From: Sulfurimonas sp.
GTDB taxonomy: Bacteria > Campylobacterota > Campylobacteria > Campylobacterales > Sulfurimonadaceae
Direction: 5' to 3'
NCBI RefSeq assembly: GCF_026196735.1
Contig: NZ_JAPHUF010000010.1
Coordinates: 62,001 to 126,000, forward strand
DNA length: 64,000 bases
The notes under the pieces were generated by a model. That model was not told the origin of the DNA. It did no database searches and saw only the letters and a list, made by a program, of their open reading frames with translations. Shown here one piece after another: positions 34,780 to 44,198 of the stretch (the first letter of the stretch is position 1; each line of letters begins with the position of its first letter). The translations under genes and the position numbers were made by a program.

Positions 34780-35341
34780 TTTTATTAGAAGATTACTTAT
34801 ATATAGAAGAATTAAAACAGTAGGTGAATTAAAAATAGGTGAAAATTCAAAAGTGATACCAAATATAAGTTTTGGAGTTGGTGTTTTATCTGACAGATGT
34901 AAGTTGAATATAGGAAAAAATTCTTTTATAAGAGGGATTATAGATTTTTCAAAAAATGATAGTGAAGTAATATTTGGAGATAATTCATCTATCAATAACT
35001 CTTTAATATCTGTTGCTAGTGGTGTTAGTATTGGTAATAATGTGTTAATATCTTATGGTTGTGCGATAGTAGATCATGATTCTCACTCGATAGATTACAA
35101 ACTTAGAAAAGATGATGTTCTTAATGCAATTAATGGCACGCCCCCAAACTGGGAAAATGTGAATATAAAAAAAATAACAATAGAAGATGATGTTTGGATA
35201 GGTATGAATGTTATAATACTTAAAGGTATTCATATTGGTGAAGGGTCAGTTGTAGCTGCTGGTAGTGTTGTGACAAAAGATGTACCAAATAACACCCTTG
35301 TTGGTGGAAACCCTGCTAAAATTATCAAACATTTAAAATAG
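34769..35341 (+). CDS. Hexapeptide-repeat O-acetyltransferase (WbbJ/LacA-like)
   Basis: A 190-residue left-handed beta-helix protein. Repeats such as [24 protein letters not shown] and [12 protein letters not shown] are followed by the active-site loop VDHDSHSID and the family end [46 protein letters not shown]. It acts on cytoplasmic sugar nucleotides or lipid-linked glycans. It overlaps the MurB-like stop by 11 bases. The precise acceptor is unknown. Confidence 0.87.
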   Translation: MLISFIRRLLIYRRIKTVGELKIGENSKVIPNISFGVGVLSDRCKLNIGKNSFIRGIIDFSKNDSEVIFGDNSSINNSLISVASGVSIGNNVLISYGCAIVDHDSHSIDYKLRKDDVLNAINGTPPNWENVNIKKITIEDDVWIGMNVIILKGIHIGEGSVVAAGSVVTKDVPNNTLVGGNPAKIIKHLK

Positions 35342-35348
35342 GACTTAT

Positions 35349-36383
35349 ATGAAAATAGGCATTTTAACCTTTCACGACGGATTTAACTTTGGAGCATACT
35401 TACAAGTTTATTCACAACATAAGTTTTTATTAAGTCAGGGTATTGAGAATGAAATAATAAATTATAAAAATTTTAGACATTGGTGGGAAGAGTATAAAGT
35501 TTTTTTGTGTACAAAGAATCCTGTTACATTATTTACTAATATCATAAAAATATTTAAGTTTAAAAAAGAGCATGATAAATTAAAGTTCTCAAAATTTACA
35601 TTTGATGTTAGCAATACAGATGAATATGATCTTATTATTGTTGGTAGTGATGAAATTTGGAACTATAATAATCCATTATTTGGTTTAGATGAAGTCTATT
35701 TCTCAAAAAGCTTAAAATTTAAAAAAATAATTTCTTATGCTGCAAGTTTTGGTACTGTAAACTGTGATGAGGCATTGAATGAAAACGTTAAAAAATGTTT
35801 AAACAGTTTTAGTAGTATATCAGTTAGAGATACCAACTCAAAGTGTATAATAGAAAAAAACTTATCTAAAAAGCCTATTATGACAGTAGATCCTACATTT
35901 TTAATTGAATTTAATGATTTGCCGGCTATTAGTACATCTAATTATATTTTAGTATATGGTGCTGGATTTTCAGATACTATTATAAAAGAGGCTATAGCGC
36001 TTAGTCGCAATAAAAATAAACAATTACTTTCCGTAGGATATAAAAATAAATGGTGTGATAGAAATATTATTGGGATTGATCCTTTTACATGGATGTCTTA
36101 TATGAAAAATGCAGACTTTATCGTAACAACAATGTTCCATGGTACAATGTTTTCAGTTAAGTTTCGAAGAAATTTTATTTTAGAGCTAACCCCCTATAGA
36201 AAAAATAAATTAGTTTATTTTTTAGATAAATTTAATTTAGACTCAATTATTTATAATAAAGAAAAGAGTGTTGAAGATATGTATAATACTGGAATAAACT
36301 ATGCTGATATAAATAATAAATTAGAGGATTTTATAAAAGAATCCAAGGAATATTTACTTGATAATATTAATGAGCTAAAATGA
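35349..36383 (+). CDS. Polysaccharide pyruvyltransferase family protein
   Basis: A 344-residue member of the pyruvyl/ketal transferase family (CsaB, WcaK and PssM type). The N-terminus GILTFHDGFNFGAYLQVYS, the middle IIVGSDEIWN and SYAASFG, and the C-terminal TTMFHGTMFSVKFRRNFI are the family's conserved blocks. Members add a pyruvate ketal to sugars, though some transfer other groups. Its product would give the glycan an acidic decoration. The stop overlaps the next glycosyltransferase (ATGA). Confidence 0.85.
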   Translation: MKIGILTFHDGFNFGAYLQVYSQHKFLLSQGIENEIINYKNFRHWWEEYKVFLCTKNPVTLFTNIIKIFKFKKEHDKLKFSKFTFDVSNTDEYDLIIVGSDEIWNYNNPLFGLDEVYFSKSLKFKKIISYAASFGTVNCDEALNENVKKCLNSFSSISVRDTNSKCIIEKNLSKKPIMTVDPTFLIEFNDLPAISTSNYILVYGAGFSDTIIKEAIALSRNKNKQLLSVGYKNKWCDRNIIGIDPFTWMSYMKNADFIVTTMFHGTMFSVKFRRNFILELTPYRKNKLVYFLDKFNLDSIIYNKEKSVEDMYNTGINYADINNKLEDFIKESKEYLLDNINELK

Positions 36384-37486
36384 TGAAACTTTTGTTTGAT
36401 CACCAAATATTCACACTGCAAAAGTATGGTGGGATCTCAAGGTATTTTTATGAATTAATAAAAGAGTTTAATCATATGGAAGGTATAGAACCTTCTACTT
36501 CTCTTATATTTTCAAATAACCATTATATATCATCGAAAAATGATGTAAAACATATTTCTTTCTTTCCAGACAGTGAATTTAGAGGAAAACAGAGATTTAT
36601 GAATCTATTTAACAAAACTAATTCTGTTTATCAGATAAGTAAGCAAAGCTTTGATATTTTTCACCCTACATACTACGATCCATATTTTTTGAGTTATATA
36701 GGAGACAAACCATTTGTTCTTACAGTTTATGACATGATTCATGAGAGGTTTAACGATACATTTTCAACAGAAGATAAAACATCTGAACAAAAAAGAATGT
36801 TAGTAGAAAAAGCTTCAAAAATTATTGCCATTTCCCAAAGTACTAAAAGAGATCTAATTGAATTATTTGGTCTAGAAGCATCAAAGATTGAAGTAGTCTA
36901 TCTTGGTAACTCTATGATTTCAAATACTAATCAGAATTCTAATCTCAAGATACCGAAAAAATATATACTTTTTGTTGGTTCTAGGGGTGGATATAAAAAT
37001 TTTGATAAATTTATAAAAAGTATATCAAAACTGTTAAATGAAGATAGAGAATTATCGATTGTTTGTGCGGGTGGTGGAAAATTTAAAACATCAGAGAACG
37101 AAATGTTTATTACATTAGATATCAATCATCAGGTACATCAATTTGACTTAGATGATAGTAAATTGCAACTACTATATAATAATGCATTAATGTTTGTTTT
37201 TCCTTCTTTATATGAAGGGTTTGGTATTCCTATACTCGAGTCATTTGCATGTGAGTGTCCTTTAGTATGTAGTAATACTAGTTCACTACCGGAGATTGCT
37301 GGAGATGGAGCAAAATATTTCGATCCAAATGATGAAGAATCAATCTTTAGTGCAGTCTCTGAAGTCCTATACAATAAAAATTTAAGAGATGACTTAGTAG
37401 AAAGAGGAAGAAAAAGACTTAAGCATTTTTCATGGAAAAAAACAGCGCTAGAAACTAAAAAAATTTATGAAAGTATCTTACAATGA
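36380..37486 (+). CDS. Family 4 glycosyltransferase
   Basis: A 368-residue retaining GT-B transferase. The acceptor-side loop FTLQKYGGISRYFYEL is near the N-terminus, a hinge FVGSRGGYKNFDKFI lies mid-protein, and the donor-side EGFGIPILESFACECPLV carries the Ex7E motif. It resembles mannosyltransferases of O-antigen loci, so GDP-mannose is a reasonable guess as donor. Start could be the ATG at 36380 or the one directly following at 36383. It overlaps the next gene by 4 bases. Confidence 0.88.
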   Translation: MMKLLFDHQIFTLQKYGGISRYFYELIKEFNHMEGIEPSTSLIFSNNHYISSKNDVKHISFFPDSEFRGKQRFMNLFNKTNSVYQISKQSFDIFHPTYYDPYFLSYIGDKPFVLTVYDMIHERFNDTFSTEDKTSEQKRMLVEKASKIIAISQSTKRDLIELFGLEASKIEVVYLGNSMISNTNQNSNLKIPKKYILFVGSRGGYKNFDKFIKSISKLLNEDRELSIVCAGGGKFKTSENEMFITLDINHQVHQFDLDDSKLQLLYNNALMFVFPSLYEGFGIPILESFACECPLVCSNTSSLPEIAGDGAKYFDPNDEESIFSAVSEVLYNKNLRDDLVERGRKRLKHFSWKKTALETKKIYESILQ

Positions 37487-38457
37487 AAACAGCTATAATT
37501 ACTGGAATTAGTGGGCAAGATGGACCTTATTTGGCTAAACTTCTATTAGAAAATGGTTACAAGGTGATTGGAACAGTTCGAAGTTACAGATGTGCAAATA
37601 CAAAAAGTTTAGAGTATCTTGGAATTGAAAATGATGTACTAATTGAAGAAGTTGATCTTCTAGATTTGACGAATGTTATTCGCATAATAAAAAAATATAA
37701 TCCAGATGAAATTTATAATTTAGCTGCTCAAAGTTCAGTTGGACTTTCATTTGAGCAGCCAATTGGAACATTTTCGTTTAACACTACATCAGTAAATAAC
37801 TTACTAGAATGCCTAAGAGTATTTAGTCCTGACACAAGGTTATATCAAGCATCAAGCAGTGAGATGTATGGTAGAGTTAAAAACATGCCTATTAATATAG
37901 AGACTCCAATGCATCCCATAAGCCCATATGGTATCTCTAAAATGTCTTCATATTTTATGATATCAACATATAGAGAATCTTATGATATATTTGCTTCTAA
38001 TGGTGTTTTATTTAATCATGAGTCATATTTAAGAAGTGACAATTTTTTTATTAAAAAAGTTATCAGAAGCGCATTAGAGATAAAAAATAAAAAAATAAAA
38101 AATTTAAGGCTTGGTAATCTTGATGTCAAGCGAGATTTTGGATTTGCACCAAAATATGTAGAAGCAATGTGGAAAATTTTACAAGCAGACACTCCAGATG
38201 ACTTTATTATATGTTCAGGAAAGTCAATACAACTTAGAGATATCGTAGAGTTTGTATTTGATAGAATGAACCTAGATAGGAATCTTATTATAGAGGATGA
38301 AAAGCTATTTAGACCAAATGAAATTGAAGAAATATATGGAGATAATAGCAAAGCAAAAAATATTTTGGGATGGGAATATGACATGTCATTTTTTGATATA
38401 TTAGATATATTAATAGAAGAAGAAAAAAATTCAAAAGTTATTAGAAGTTTTAAGTAA
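37483..38457 (+). CDS. GDP-mannose 4,6-dehydratase-like SDR (second, divergent copy)
   Basis: A 324-residue SDR with GISGQDGPYLAKLLL, the catalytic SSSEMYGR and YGISK, and FNHESYLRSDNFFIKKV, which parallels the Gmd block [12 protein letters not shown]. It lacks the RRSS cofactor and subunit loop of the canonical gmd at 16051 and is about 50 residues shorter. It may act on another nucleotide (GDP, CDP or UDP sugar) or be a reductase-type relative such as Rmd. A second SDR 800 bases downstream could be its partner. Confidence 0.8.
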   Translation: MKTAIITGISGQDGPYLAKLLLENGYKVIGTVRSYRCANTKSLEYLGIENDVLIEEVDLLDLTNVIRIIKKYNPDEIYNLAAQSSVGLSFEQPIGTFSFNTTSVNNLLECLRVFSPDTRLYQASSSEMYGRVKNMPINIETPMHPISPYGISKMSSYFMISTYRESYDIFASNGVLFNHESYLRSDNFFIKKVIRSALEIKNKKIKNLRLGNLDVKRDFGFAPKYVEAMWKILQADTPDDFIICSGKSIQLRDIVEFVFDRMNLDRNLIIEDEKLFRPNEIEEIYGDNSKAKNILGWEYDMSFFDILDILIEEEKNSKVIRSFK

Positions 38458-39251
38458 TGCAAAAAGCAGTTGATAATCCACTAATATCAATTATTACAGT
38501 AGTTTTTAATGCTGAAAAATACATTGAAGAGACGATATTAAGTGTGATAAATCAAAGTTATGAAAATATTGAATATATTATTGTAGATGGGGGATCTACA
38601 GATGGAACAATTGATATTATTAAAAAATATGAAGACAGTATTGATTATTGGATTAGTGAGAAAGACAGTGGTATTTATGACGCCATGAATAAAGGAATTG
38701 ACATAGCAAGTGGAGATTGGATTAATTTCATGAATGCTGGCGATAAGTTTTATGAAAATAAAACTTGTAATAGCATATTTAAAGATAATAAAAATTTTGA
38801 TAATGCAGATGTCTTGTATGGAGACCTTATTGTAGATTATGGTAAGTTTCAAAGATTTGAAAAAGCAAGAAGCATTAACGGTATGTGGAAGGGTATGATT
38901 TTTTCTCATCAGAGCTCTTTTATACATAGTGATTATCATAAAGAGCATAAATATAGACTTAACTATGATATAGCAGGAGATTTTGAATTTTTTTATAATA
39001 CATTTAAGAAAAATAAAAAGTTTAAGTACATCAATAATATAATTTCTATAATGGATGTAAATGGTTTATCTGATGGCAACAGGTTTAAATCGATACGCCA
39101 AATGCATCAAATAGTAAATGATAATGGTTTTTCATTAAAGTATAATATTTACTATCTATATCTGTATATTGATCAATTTATTAGAAAAGCAGTCAAACTA
39201 TTTCTGCCAAAAAGTATTATAGATATGATAAAAGTTAAAGGTATTCATTGA
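38457..39251 (+). CDS. Family 2 glycosyltransferase
   Basis: A 264-residue GT-A protein with ISIITVVFNAEKYIEETI, YIIVDGGSTDGTID, KDSGIYDAMNKGIDIASGDWI and a metal-site-like NFMNAGDKF. This is the WcaA-like pattern with the SD.GiYDAmNKGi block common in O-antigen loci. C-terminal residues 225-260 are basic and hydrophobic and may contact the membrane. It overlaps the following SDR by 4 bases. Confidence 0.87.
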   Translation: MQKAVDNPLISIITVVFNAEKYIEETILSVINQSYENIEYIIVDGGSTDGTIDIIKKYEDSIDYWISEKDSGIYDAMNKGIDIASGDWINFMNAGDKFYENKTCNSIFKDNKNFDNADVLYGDLIVDYGKFQRFEKARSINGMWKGMIFSHQSSFIHSDYHKEHKYRLNYDIAGDFEFFYNTFKKNKKFKYINNIISIMDVNGLSDGNRFKSIRQMHQIVNDNGFSLKYNIYYLYLYIDQFIRKAVKLFLPKSIIDMIKVKGIH

Positions 39252-40072
39252 CACTAATTATAGGAAAAAGAAGTAATCTTTCAAAAAAAATATTTGAACA
39301 ATTTGATGATTGCGTATTAATCTCTTCTTCAGAAATTGACAATAATTTGGAGTCTATTTTGAAGTATTGCAACAGTGGTGTTGTCAATATAATTTTAAAT
39401 AATTTTCAAGCTTCAGTATTGTTGAATGATGATAATGACTTTGATGACTATATTATTAAGTCTCTTTTGAACACTTCTCGCATATTATCATTTTTAATAA
39501 ATAATAATATTGTAATTAATAAATTAATCTATACAAGCAGCAGTTCCGTATATGGTAACAATAAGTTTTGTTCAGAAAATGATCAAGTTAAACCAATGAG
39601 TTTGCAAGCAGCACTGAAAATTTCTAATGAAGAATTAATAAAAAGAATTTGTGCAAAAAATCAGATTAACTATACAATTGCAAGAGTATTTAATATGTAT
39701 GGTGGAGATGATAAGTTTTCTGTTATAAGTAAAATCAAAGATTCTTGTTTGAATAAGAAGACACTAAATATTATTAATGGCGGACGAGCGATTAGAGATT
39801 ATATCAATATTGATGATGTTGTTTATATTTATAAAGTATTGATTTATAATAGAACAAAATATCCTACTATTCTAAATGTTGCAAGCGGAAATGGGAAGAG
39901 GGTAATTGACATTATAAATAGTCTAAAAAGCAGAGGTGTTGTTATGGATATTAATAACATCCAAAGAGATGAGATAAAAGCCTCTGTAGCAGATGTAACA
40001 CTGCTAGGTGAAATTGTAGATACGGAAAAACTTTTGGATGTTAAAAACTTTTTGTTTAATAAGCTTAGTTAG
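39248..40072 (+). CDS. Extended-SDR sugar nucleotide protein lacking the catalytic Tyr
   Basis: A 274-residue NAD(P)-dependent epimerase-family protein. The first strand is reduced (LIIGKRSNLSKKI). YTSSSSVYG keeps the Ser/Thr site, but the YxxxK motif reads Q120-AAL-K124, so the proton-donor Tyr is Gln. The C-terminal GGRAIRDYINIDDVVYIYKVL is well preserved. TTG start overlapping the previous stop. It may be a reductase or epimerase with altered chemistry, or a non-catalytic partner of the dehydratase at 37483. Confidence 0.75.
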   Translation: MTLIIGKRSNLSKKIFEQFDDCVLISSSEIDNNLESILKYCNSGVVNIILNNFQASVLLNDDNDFDDYIIKSLLNTSRILSFLINNNIVINKLIYTSSSSVYGNNKFCSENDQVKPMSLQAALKISNEELIKRICAKNQINYTIARVFNMYGGDDKFSVISKIKDSCLNKKTLNIINGGRAIRDYINIDDVVYIYKVLIYNRTKYPTILNVASGNGKRVIDIINSLKSRGVVMDINNIQRDEIKASVADVTLLGEIVDTEKLLDVKNFLFNKLS

Positions 40073-40075
40073 TAG

Positions 40076-41197
40076 ATGAAAATTATAATTAATGCAACAA
40101 ATCTTAAAATTGGTGGAGCACTTCAAGTAGCAATATCATTTATTTATGAGTGTCGAGAGTTTAATGAAAATGAGTACCATGTTTTTTTATCCCCATCTAT
40201 GAAAGAAGAGGTTAATACAAAAAAGTTTCCACATAATTTTAAGTTTTATAATTTTGATAATCCTAGTAGGCTCATAGTATTTGATAAAACAATTAGTCTT
40301 TTAAATAGAATGGAAGCTGAAATAAAACCGGATTGTGTTTTTTCAGTTTTTGGACCAACATATTGGAAACCAAAATCGAGACATGTTATGGGTTTTGCTA
40401 ATGGATTGTACTTGTATGGAGATTTGCCCTATATGCAAAAAATGAAGGGTTTTGAAAAATTAAAATTTAATTTAATTAAATTGTATCATCAATTTCTTTT
40501 AAAAAAGAATGCAGACCTTTATGTTGTGCAAACAGTGGATATGAAAAATAGGTTATCTAAATTTATAGACAAGCCTAAAGAAAAGATAAGTGTTGTTTCT
40601 AGTAAATATCATTCTATATTTGAAAAAGAAATTAAAGATTTAAACTTATTGCCAAAAAAGGAAGCATGTGAATTTTGGTTTGTTACTATTTCAGCTTATT
40701 ATCCGCACAAGAAATTGGATATAATAAATGAGTTAGTTGAAATTATAAAAGAAAAAGACTTACACATAAAGTTTATATTAACATTACCAAATGAAGTTAT
40801 AGAAAGTAAATTTAAAAAATCAAAGGAATATATTATTAATTTAGGAACTGTAAAACTTGAAGAGTGTCCATATATATATTCAAAAGCAGATGCATTGTTT
40901 TTACCAACATTGATTGAAAGTTTTACAGCATCATATCCTGAAGCTATGGTGATGAAAAAACCCATTTTAACATCAGGTTATTCTTTCGCAACTTCAGTCT
41001 GCAAAGATGCAGCACTTTATTTTAATCCGTATGATGTTGATGATGTTATGAAACAGATAATAAAAATTTATTTAGATAAAGAGTTGTATCAAACAATGGT
41101 GTCAAAAGCTTTATCAATTGTTGAAGAATTACCTTCATCAAGGCAAAGGGCAGAAGAATATTTAAAGTTATGTAAAAAGGTTACAGAAGATGTTTAA
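40076..41197 (+). CDS. Family 4 glycosyltransferase
   Basis: A 373-residue GT-B protein beginning INATNLKIGGALQVAISFI, a donor-acceptor loop seen in GT4 enzymes of capsule loci. The C-terminal PTLIESFTASYPEAMVMKKPIL contains the Ex7E motif. A third domain element VCKDAALYFNPYDVDDV follows. It is soluble or peripherally membrane-bound. Overlaps fnlA by 8 bases. Donor unknown. Confidence 0.85.
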   Translation: MKIIINATNLKIGGALQVAISFIYECREFNENEYHVFLSPSMKEEVNTKKFPHNFKFYNFDNPSRLIVFDKTISLLNRMEAEIKPDCVFSVFGPTYWKPKSRHVMGFANGLYLYGDLPYMQKMKGFEKLKFNLIKLYHQFLLKKNADLYVVQTVDMKNRLSKFIDKPKEKISVVSSKYHSIFEKEIKDLNLLPKKEACEFWFVTISAYYPHKKLDIINELVEIIKEKDLHIKFILTLPNEVIESKFKKSKEYIINLGTVKLEECPYIYSKADALFLPTLIESFTASYPEAMVMKKPILTSGYSFATSVCKDAALYFNPYDVDDVMKQIIKIYLDKELYQTMVSKALSIVEELPSSRQRAEEYLKLCKKVTEDV

Positions 41198-42212
41198 AAA
41201 TAAAATATTACTTATCACAGGCGGAACAGGTTCTTTTGGAAATGCAGTTCTTAGAAATTTTTTAAATACAGATATTAAAGAAATAAGAATATTTTCCCGT
41301 GATGAATTAAAACAAGATGATATGCGTAAAAAGTACAACAATGATAAGTTAAAGTTTTATATTGGAGATGTTAGAGATATTAATTCTTTAGAAGATGCTT
41401 TAGTCGGTGTTGATTTTATTTTTCACGCGGCTGCTTTAAAACAAGTGCCATCTTGTGAATTTTACCCAATGCAAGCGGTACAAACAAATGTAGTAGGCAC
41501 AGAAAATGTTTTAAATATAGCTATAAAATGCAAAGTTAAAAAAATAATAGTATTAAGTACTGATAAAGCGGTATATCCTATAAATGCTATGGGAATCAGT
41601 AAAGCAATGATGGAAAAAGTTGCTGTTGCTAAATCAAGAAATCTTAATGATAGTGAAACTACAATTTGTTGTACAAGATATGGAAATGTTATGGCAAGTA
41701 GAGGTTCTGTAATACCTTTGTTTATAGAGCAGATTAAAAACAATCAAGAGATAACTATTACAGATCCAAACATGACTAGATTTATGATGAGCTTGGATGA
41801 TGCAGTTGACTTGGTGATGTTTGCTTTTAAAAATGGTAAAAATGGAGATATATTTGTACAAAAATCCCCTGCTGCAACTATTGAACTTTTAGCAAATACT
41901 TTAAAAAACATGTTGAATAAAGAAGAACAAGTCATTAAAGTGATTGGTACAAGGCACGGTGAGAAATTATATGAAACACTTTTAACAAGAGAAGAAATGG
42001 TCCATGCTGTTGATATGGACGAATATTATAGAATACCTGCAGATATTAGGGATTTAAACTATGGCAAATACTTTGAAGAGGGTGAAGTTATAACTGAAAC
42101 TTCAGATTATCATTCTCATAATACTCATCAACTTGATGAAGGGGAGATGAAACAGATGTTGCTATCTCTTAGGGAAATTCAAAAAGATTTAAAAGAGTTT
42201 GGAGTAATTTAA
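41190..42212 (+). CDS. fnlA: UDP-GlcNAc 4,6-dehydratase / C5-epimerase (FnlA/WbjB/CapE type)
   Basis: First enzyme of the UDP-L-FucNAc and UDP-L-QuiNAc routes. The 340-residue protein has LLITGGTGSFGNAVLRNFL, IFSRDELKQ, AAALKQVPSCEFYPMQAVQTN, STDKAVYPINAMGISKA (Met in place of Tyr in the YxxxK motif, as I recall for CapE) and TRYGNVMASRGSVIPLF. It is followed by a C2-epimerase and a reductase, completing the pathway. It could also serve as the missing dehydratase for the nonulosonate cassette, since PseB is a relative. Confidence 0.9.
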   Translation: MFKNKILLITGGTGSFGNAVLRNFLNTDIKEIRIFSRDELKQDDMRKKYNNDKLKFYIGDVRDINSLEDALVGVDFIFHAAALKQVPSCEFYPMQAVQTNVVGTENVLNIAIKCKVKKIIVLSTDKAVYPINAMGISKAMMEKVAVAKSRNLNDSETTICCTRYGNVMASRGSVIPLFIEQIKNNQEITITDPNMTRFMMSLDDAVDLVMFAFKNGKNGDIFVQKSPAATIELLANTLKNMLNKEEQVIKVIGTRHGEKLYETLLTREEMVHAVDMDEYYRIPADIRDLNYGKYFEEGEVITETSDYHSHNTHQLDEGEMKQMLLSLREIQKDLKEFGVI

Positions 42213-43333
42213 TGAAAAAAGTGATGACCATAGTAGGAACTCGTCCGGAGATTATAAAGCTAAGCAGAGTTATTTCTGAACTTGAAAAATATACTGATCA
42301 CATATTAGTTCATAGTGGACAAAATTATGACTATGAGTTGAATGAAGTGTTTTTCAATGATATGGAGATCAAAAAACCAGATTATTTTTTAAATGCAGCA
42401 GCAGATAATGCAGCTAAAACTATTGCTAATGTAATTAGTAAATCTGATAAGTTGTTTGAAGAACTTAAACCTGACGCAGTTTTACTTTATGGCGATACGA
42501 ATAGTTGTTTATCTGTGATTTCTGCTAAAAGAAGAAAAATACCTATTTTTCATATGGAAGCAGGTAACAGATGTTTTGACCAAAGAGTACCAGAAGAGAT
42601 AAATAGAAAAATTGTGGATCAGCTTAGTGATATTAATATGACTTTAACTGAACATGCCAGAAGGTATTTGATTGATGAAGGTATACGACCAGAAACAATA
42701 ATTAAAACAGGCTCTTCAATGCTTGAAGTTTTAGAGTATTATAAACAGGATATTGAAAATTCAAAAATACTTGATAAGCTAAGTTTAAAGCCAAAAGAGT
42801 TTTTTATAGTGAGCGCTCATAGGGAAGAGAATATTGATTCAGAAGAAAATTTTAATAACTTGTTAGATTCTCTTAATAAAATTGCCAAAAAATATAATAA
42901 AAGAATTATAGTCTCCACACATCCAAGAACTAGAAAAAAACTTGAATCTTTAGAAAAAAAAGATTTTAATGAATTGATAGAATTTATGAAACCTTTAGGT
43001 TTTTTTGATTACATATCGTTACAGATGAACGCTTTTTGTGCTATATCTGACAGTGGGACAATTACTGAAGAATCATCACTGTTAGGTTTTCCTGCAATTA
43101 CAATAAGACAAGCACATGAAAGACCTGAAGGTATGGATGAAGGCACATTAATAATGTCTGGACTTACAAGTGAAAATATATTAAATTCTATAGAGATTGT
43201 AACCAAGCAAAATGCTGAAGAAAGTATGCATTTAATTAAAGATTATAATACCAATAATGTTTCAAAAAAAGTTGTACGAATAATTCTAAGCTATATTGAT
43301 TATATAAATAGAACTGTTTGGAAAAAATACTAG
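42212..43333 (+). CDS. fnlC: UDP-HexNAc 2-epimerase (FnlC/WbjD type, WecB family)
   Basis: A 373-residue non-hydrolysing 2-epimerase. Conserved blocks are TIVGTRPEIIKLSRVI, VHSGQNYDYELNEVFF, LLYGDTNSCLSV, HMEAGNRCFDQRVPEEINR, SAHREENID, ISDSGTITEESSLLGFPAITIR. The NRCFDQRVPEE form and QAHERPEGMDEG mark the FnlC/WbjD branch that acts on 6-deoxy-4-keto or 6-deoxy substrates, not plain WecB. It starts on the last base of the fnlA stop. Confidence 0.9.
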   Translation: MKKVMTIVGTRPEIIKLSRVISELEKYTDHILVHSGQNYDYELNEVFFNDMEIKKPDYFLNAAADNAAKTIANVISKSDKLFEELKPDAVLLYGDTNSCLSVISAKRRKIPIFHMEAGNRCFDQRVPEEINRKIVDQLSDINMTLTEHARRYLIDEGIRPETIIKTGSSMLEVLEYYKQDIENSKILDKLSLKPKEFFIVSAHREENIDSEENFNNLLDSLNKIAKKYNKRIIVSTHPRTRKKLESLEKKDFNELIEFMKPLGFFDYISLQMNAFCAISDSGTITEESSLLGFPAITIRQAHERPEGMDEGTLIMSGLTSENILNSIEIVTKQNAEESMHLIKDYNTNNVSKKVVRIILSYIDYINRTVWKKY

Positions 43334-43334
43334 T

Positions 43335-44198
43335 ATGAAAAAAAAAGTTTTAATACTTGGTTCTACCGGGATGCTCGGGCATCAGGTAGTGAATTATTTT
43401 TTAAAATTTAATGAATATGATATTGTAGATATTTCATTTAGAAATAAGCTTAGAAAAGAAACGATTATTTTAGATGTTACTAATAAGAATTTGCTTATGA
43501 AGACGATTAATAAAATAAGGCCAGATTATATTGTTAACTGTATAGGTATATTAATAGATAGCTCAAATAATGATTTTACTAATGCAATATATATCAATGC
43601 TTATTTACCCCATTTACTAAAAGATATTGCAAACAATCTTAATGCAAAGTTAATTCATGTATCTACTGACTGTGTATTTTCAGGTAAAAAAGGTAACTAT
43701 ATTGAAACAGACAAAAGGGATGGGCAGGATATTTATGCAAAAACTAAAATTTTGGGCGAAATAATTGACAACTACAATGTAACATTGAGAACATCAATCA
43801 TTGGTCCTGAGTTGAAAACTAATGCTGAAGGTTTATTTCACTGGTTTATGAATCAATCGGGAACTATAAATGGGTTTACGAAAGCTATTTGGTCAGGAGT
43901 TACTACATTAGAACTTGCAAAGGCAATAAAATGGGCTATAGAAAATGAAATAACAGGCTTATATCATGTTACTAATGGTGAATCTATAAATAAATATGAT
44001 TTACTTAATTTATTTAAAAAATATACTAAAAAAGAAATTGAAATTATTCCTGTTGATGATAAAGAAGTTGATAAGAGTTTTATAGATACTAGAAAAGAGA
44101 TTGACTATGTAATACCAAGTTATGATGAGATGGTTAAGAACATGGTTGAAAATATACATAGTAATGATATGTACAGTCAATATAAAAGTGTTTTATAA
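43335..44198 (+). CDS. RmlD-like sugar nucleotide reductase
   Basis: A 287-residue dTDP-4-dehydrorhamnose-reductase-family protein: LGSTGMLGHQVVNYFL, NCIGILID, HVSTDCVFSGKKGNYIETD and the catalytic YAKTKILGE. It follows FnlA and FnlC, so it should reduce the 4-keto sugar. It lacks the C-terminal cupin-like extension that I associate with FnlB/WbjC. Its plain RmlD form instead resembles the reductase of the UDP-L-QuiNAc (L-rhamnosamine) pathway. The end sugar is therefore L-FucNAc or L-QuiNAc, with the latter slightly favoured. Confidence 0.82.
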   Translation: MKKKVLILGSTGMLGHQVVNYFLKFNEYDIVDISFRNKLRKETIILDVTNKNLLMKTINKIRPDYIVNCIGILIDSSNNDFTNAIYINAYLPHLLKDIANNLNAKLIHVSTDCVFSGKKGNYIETDKRDGQDIYAKTKILGEIIDNYNVTLRTSIIGPELKTNAEGLFHWFMNQSGTINGFTKAIWSGVTTLELAKAIKWAIENEITGLYHVTNGESINKYDLLNLFKKYTKKEIEIIPVDDKEVDKSFIDTRKEIDYVIPSYDEMVKNMVENIHSNDMYSQYKSVL

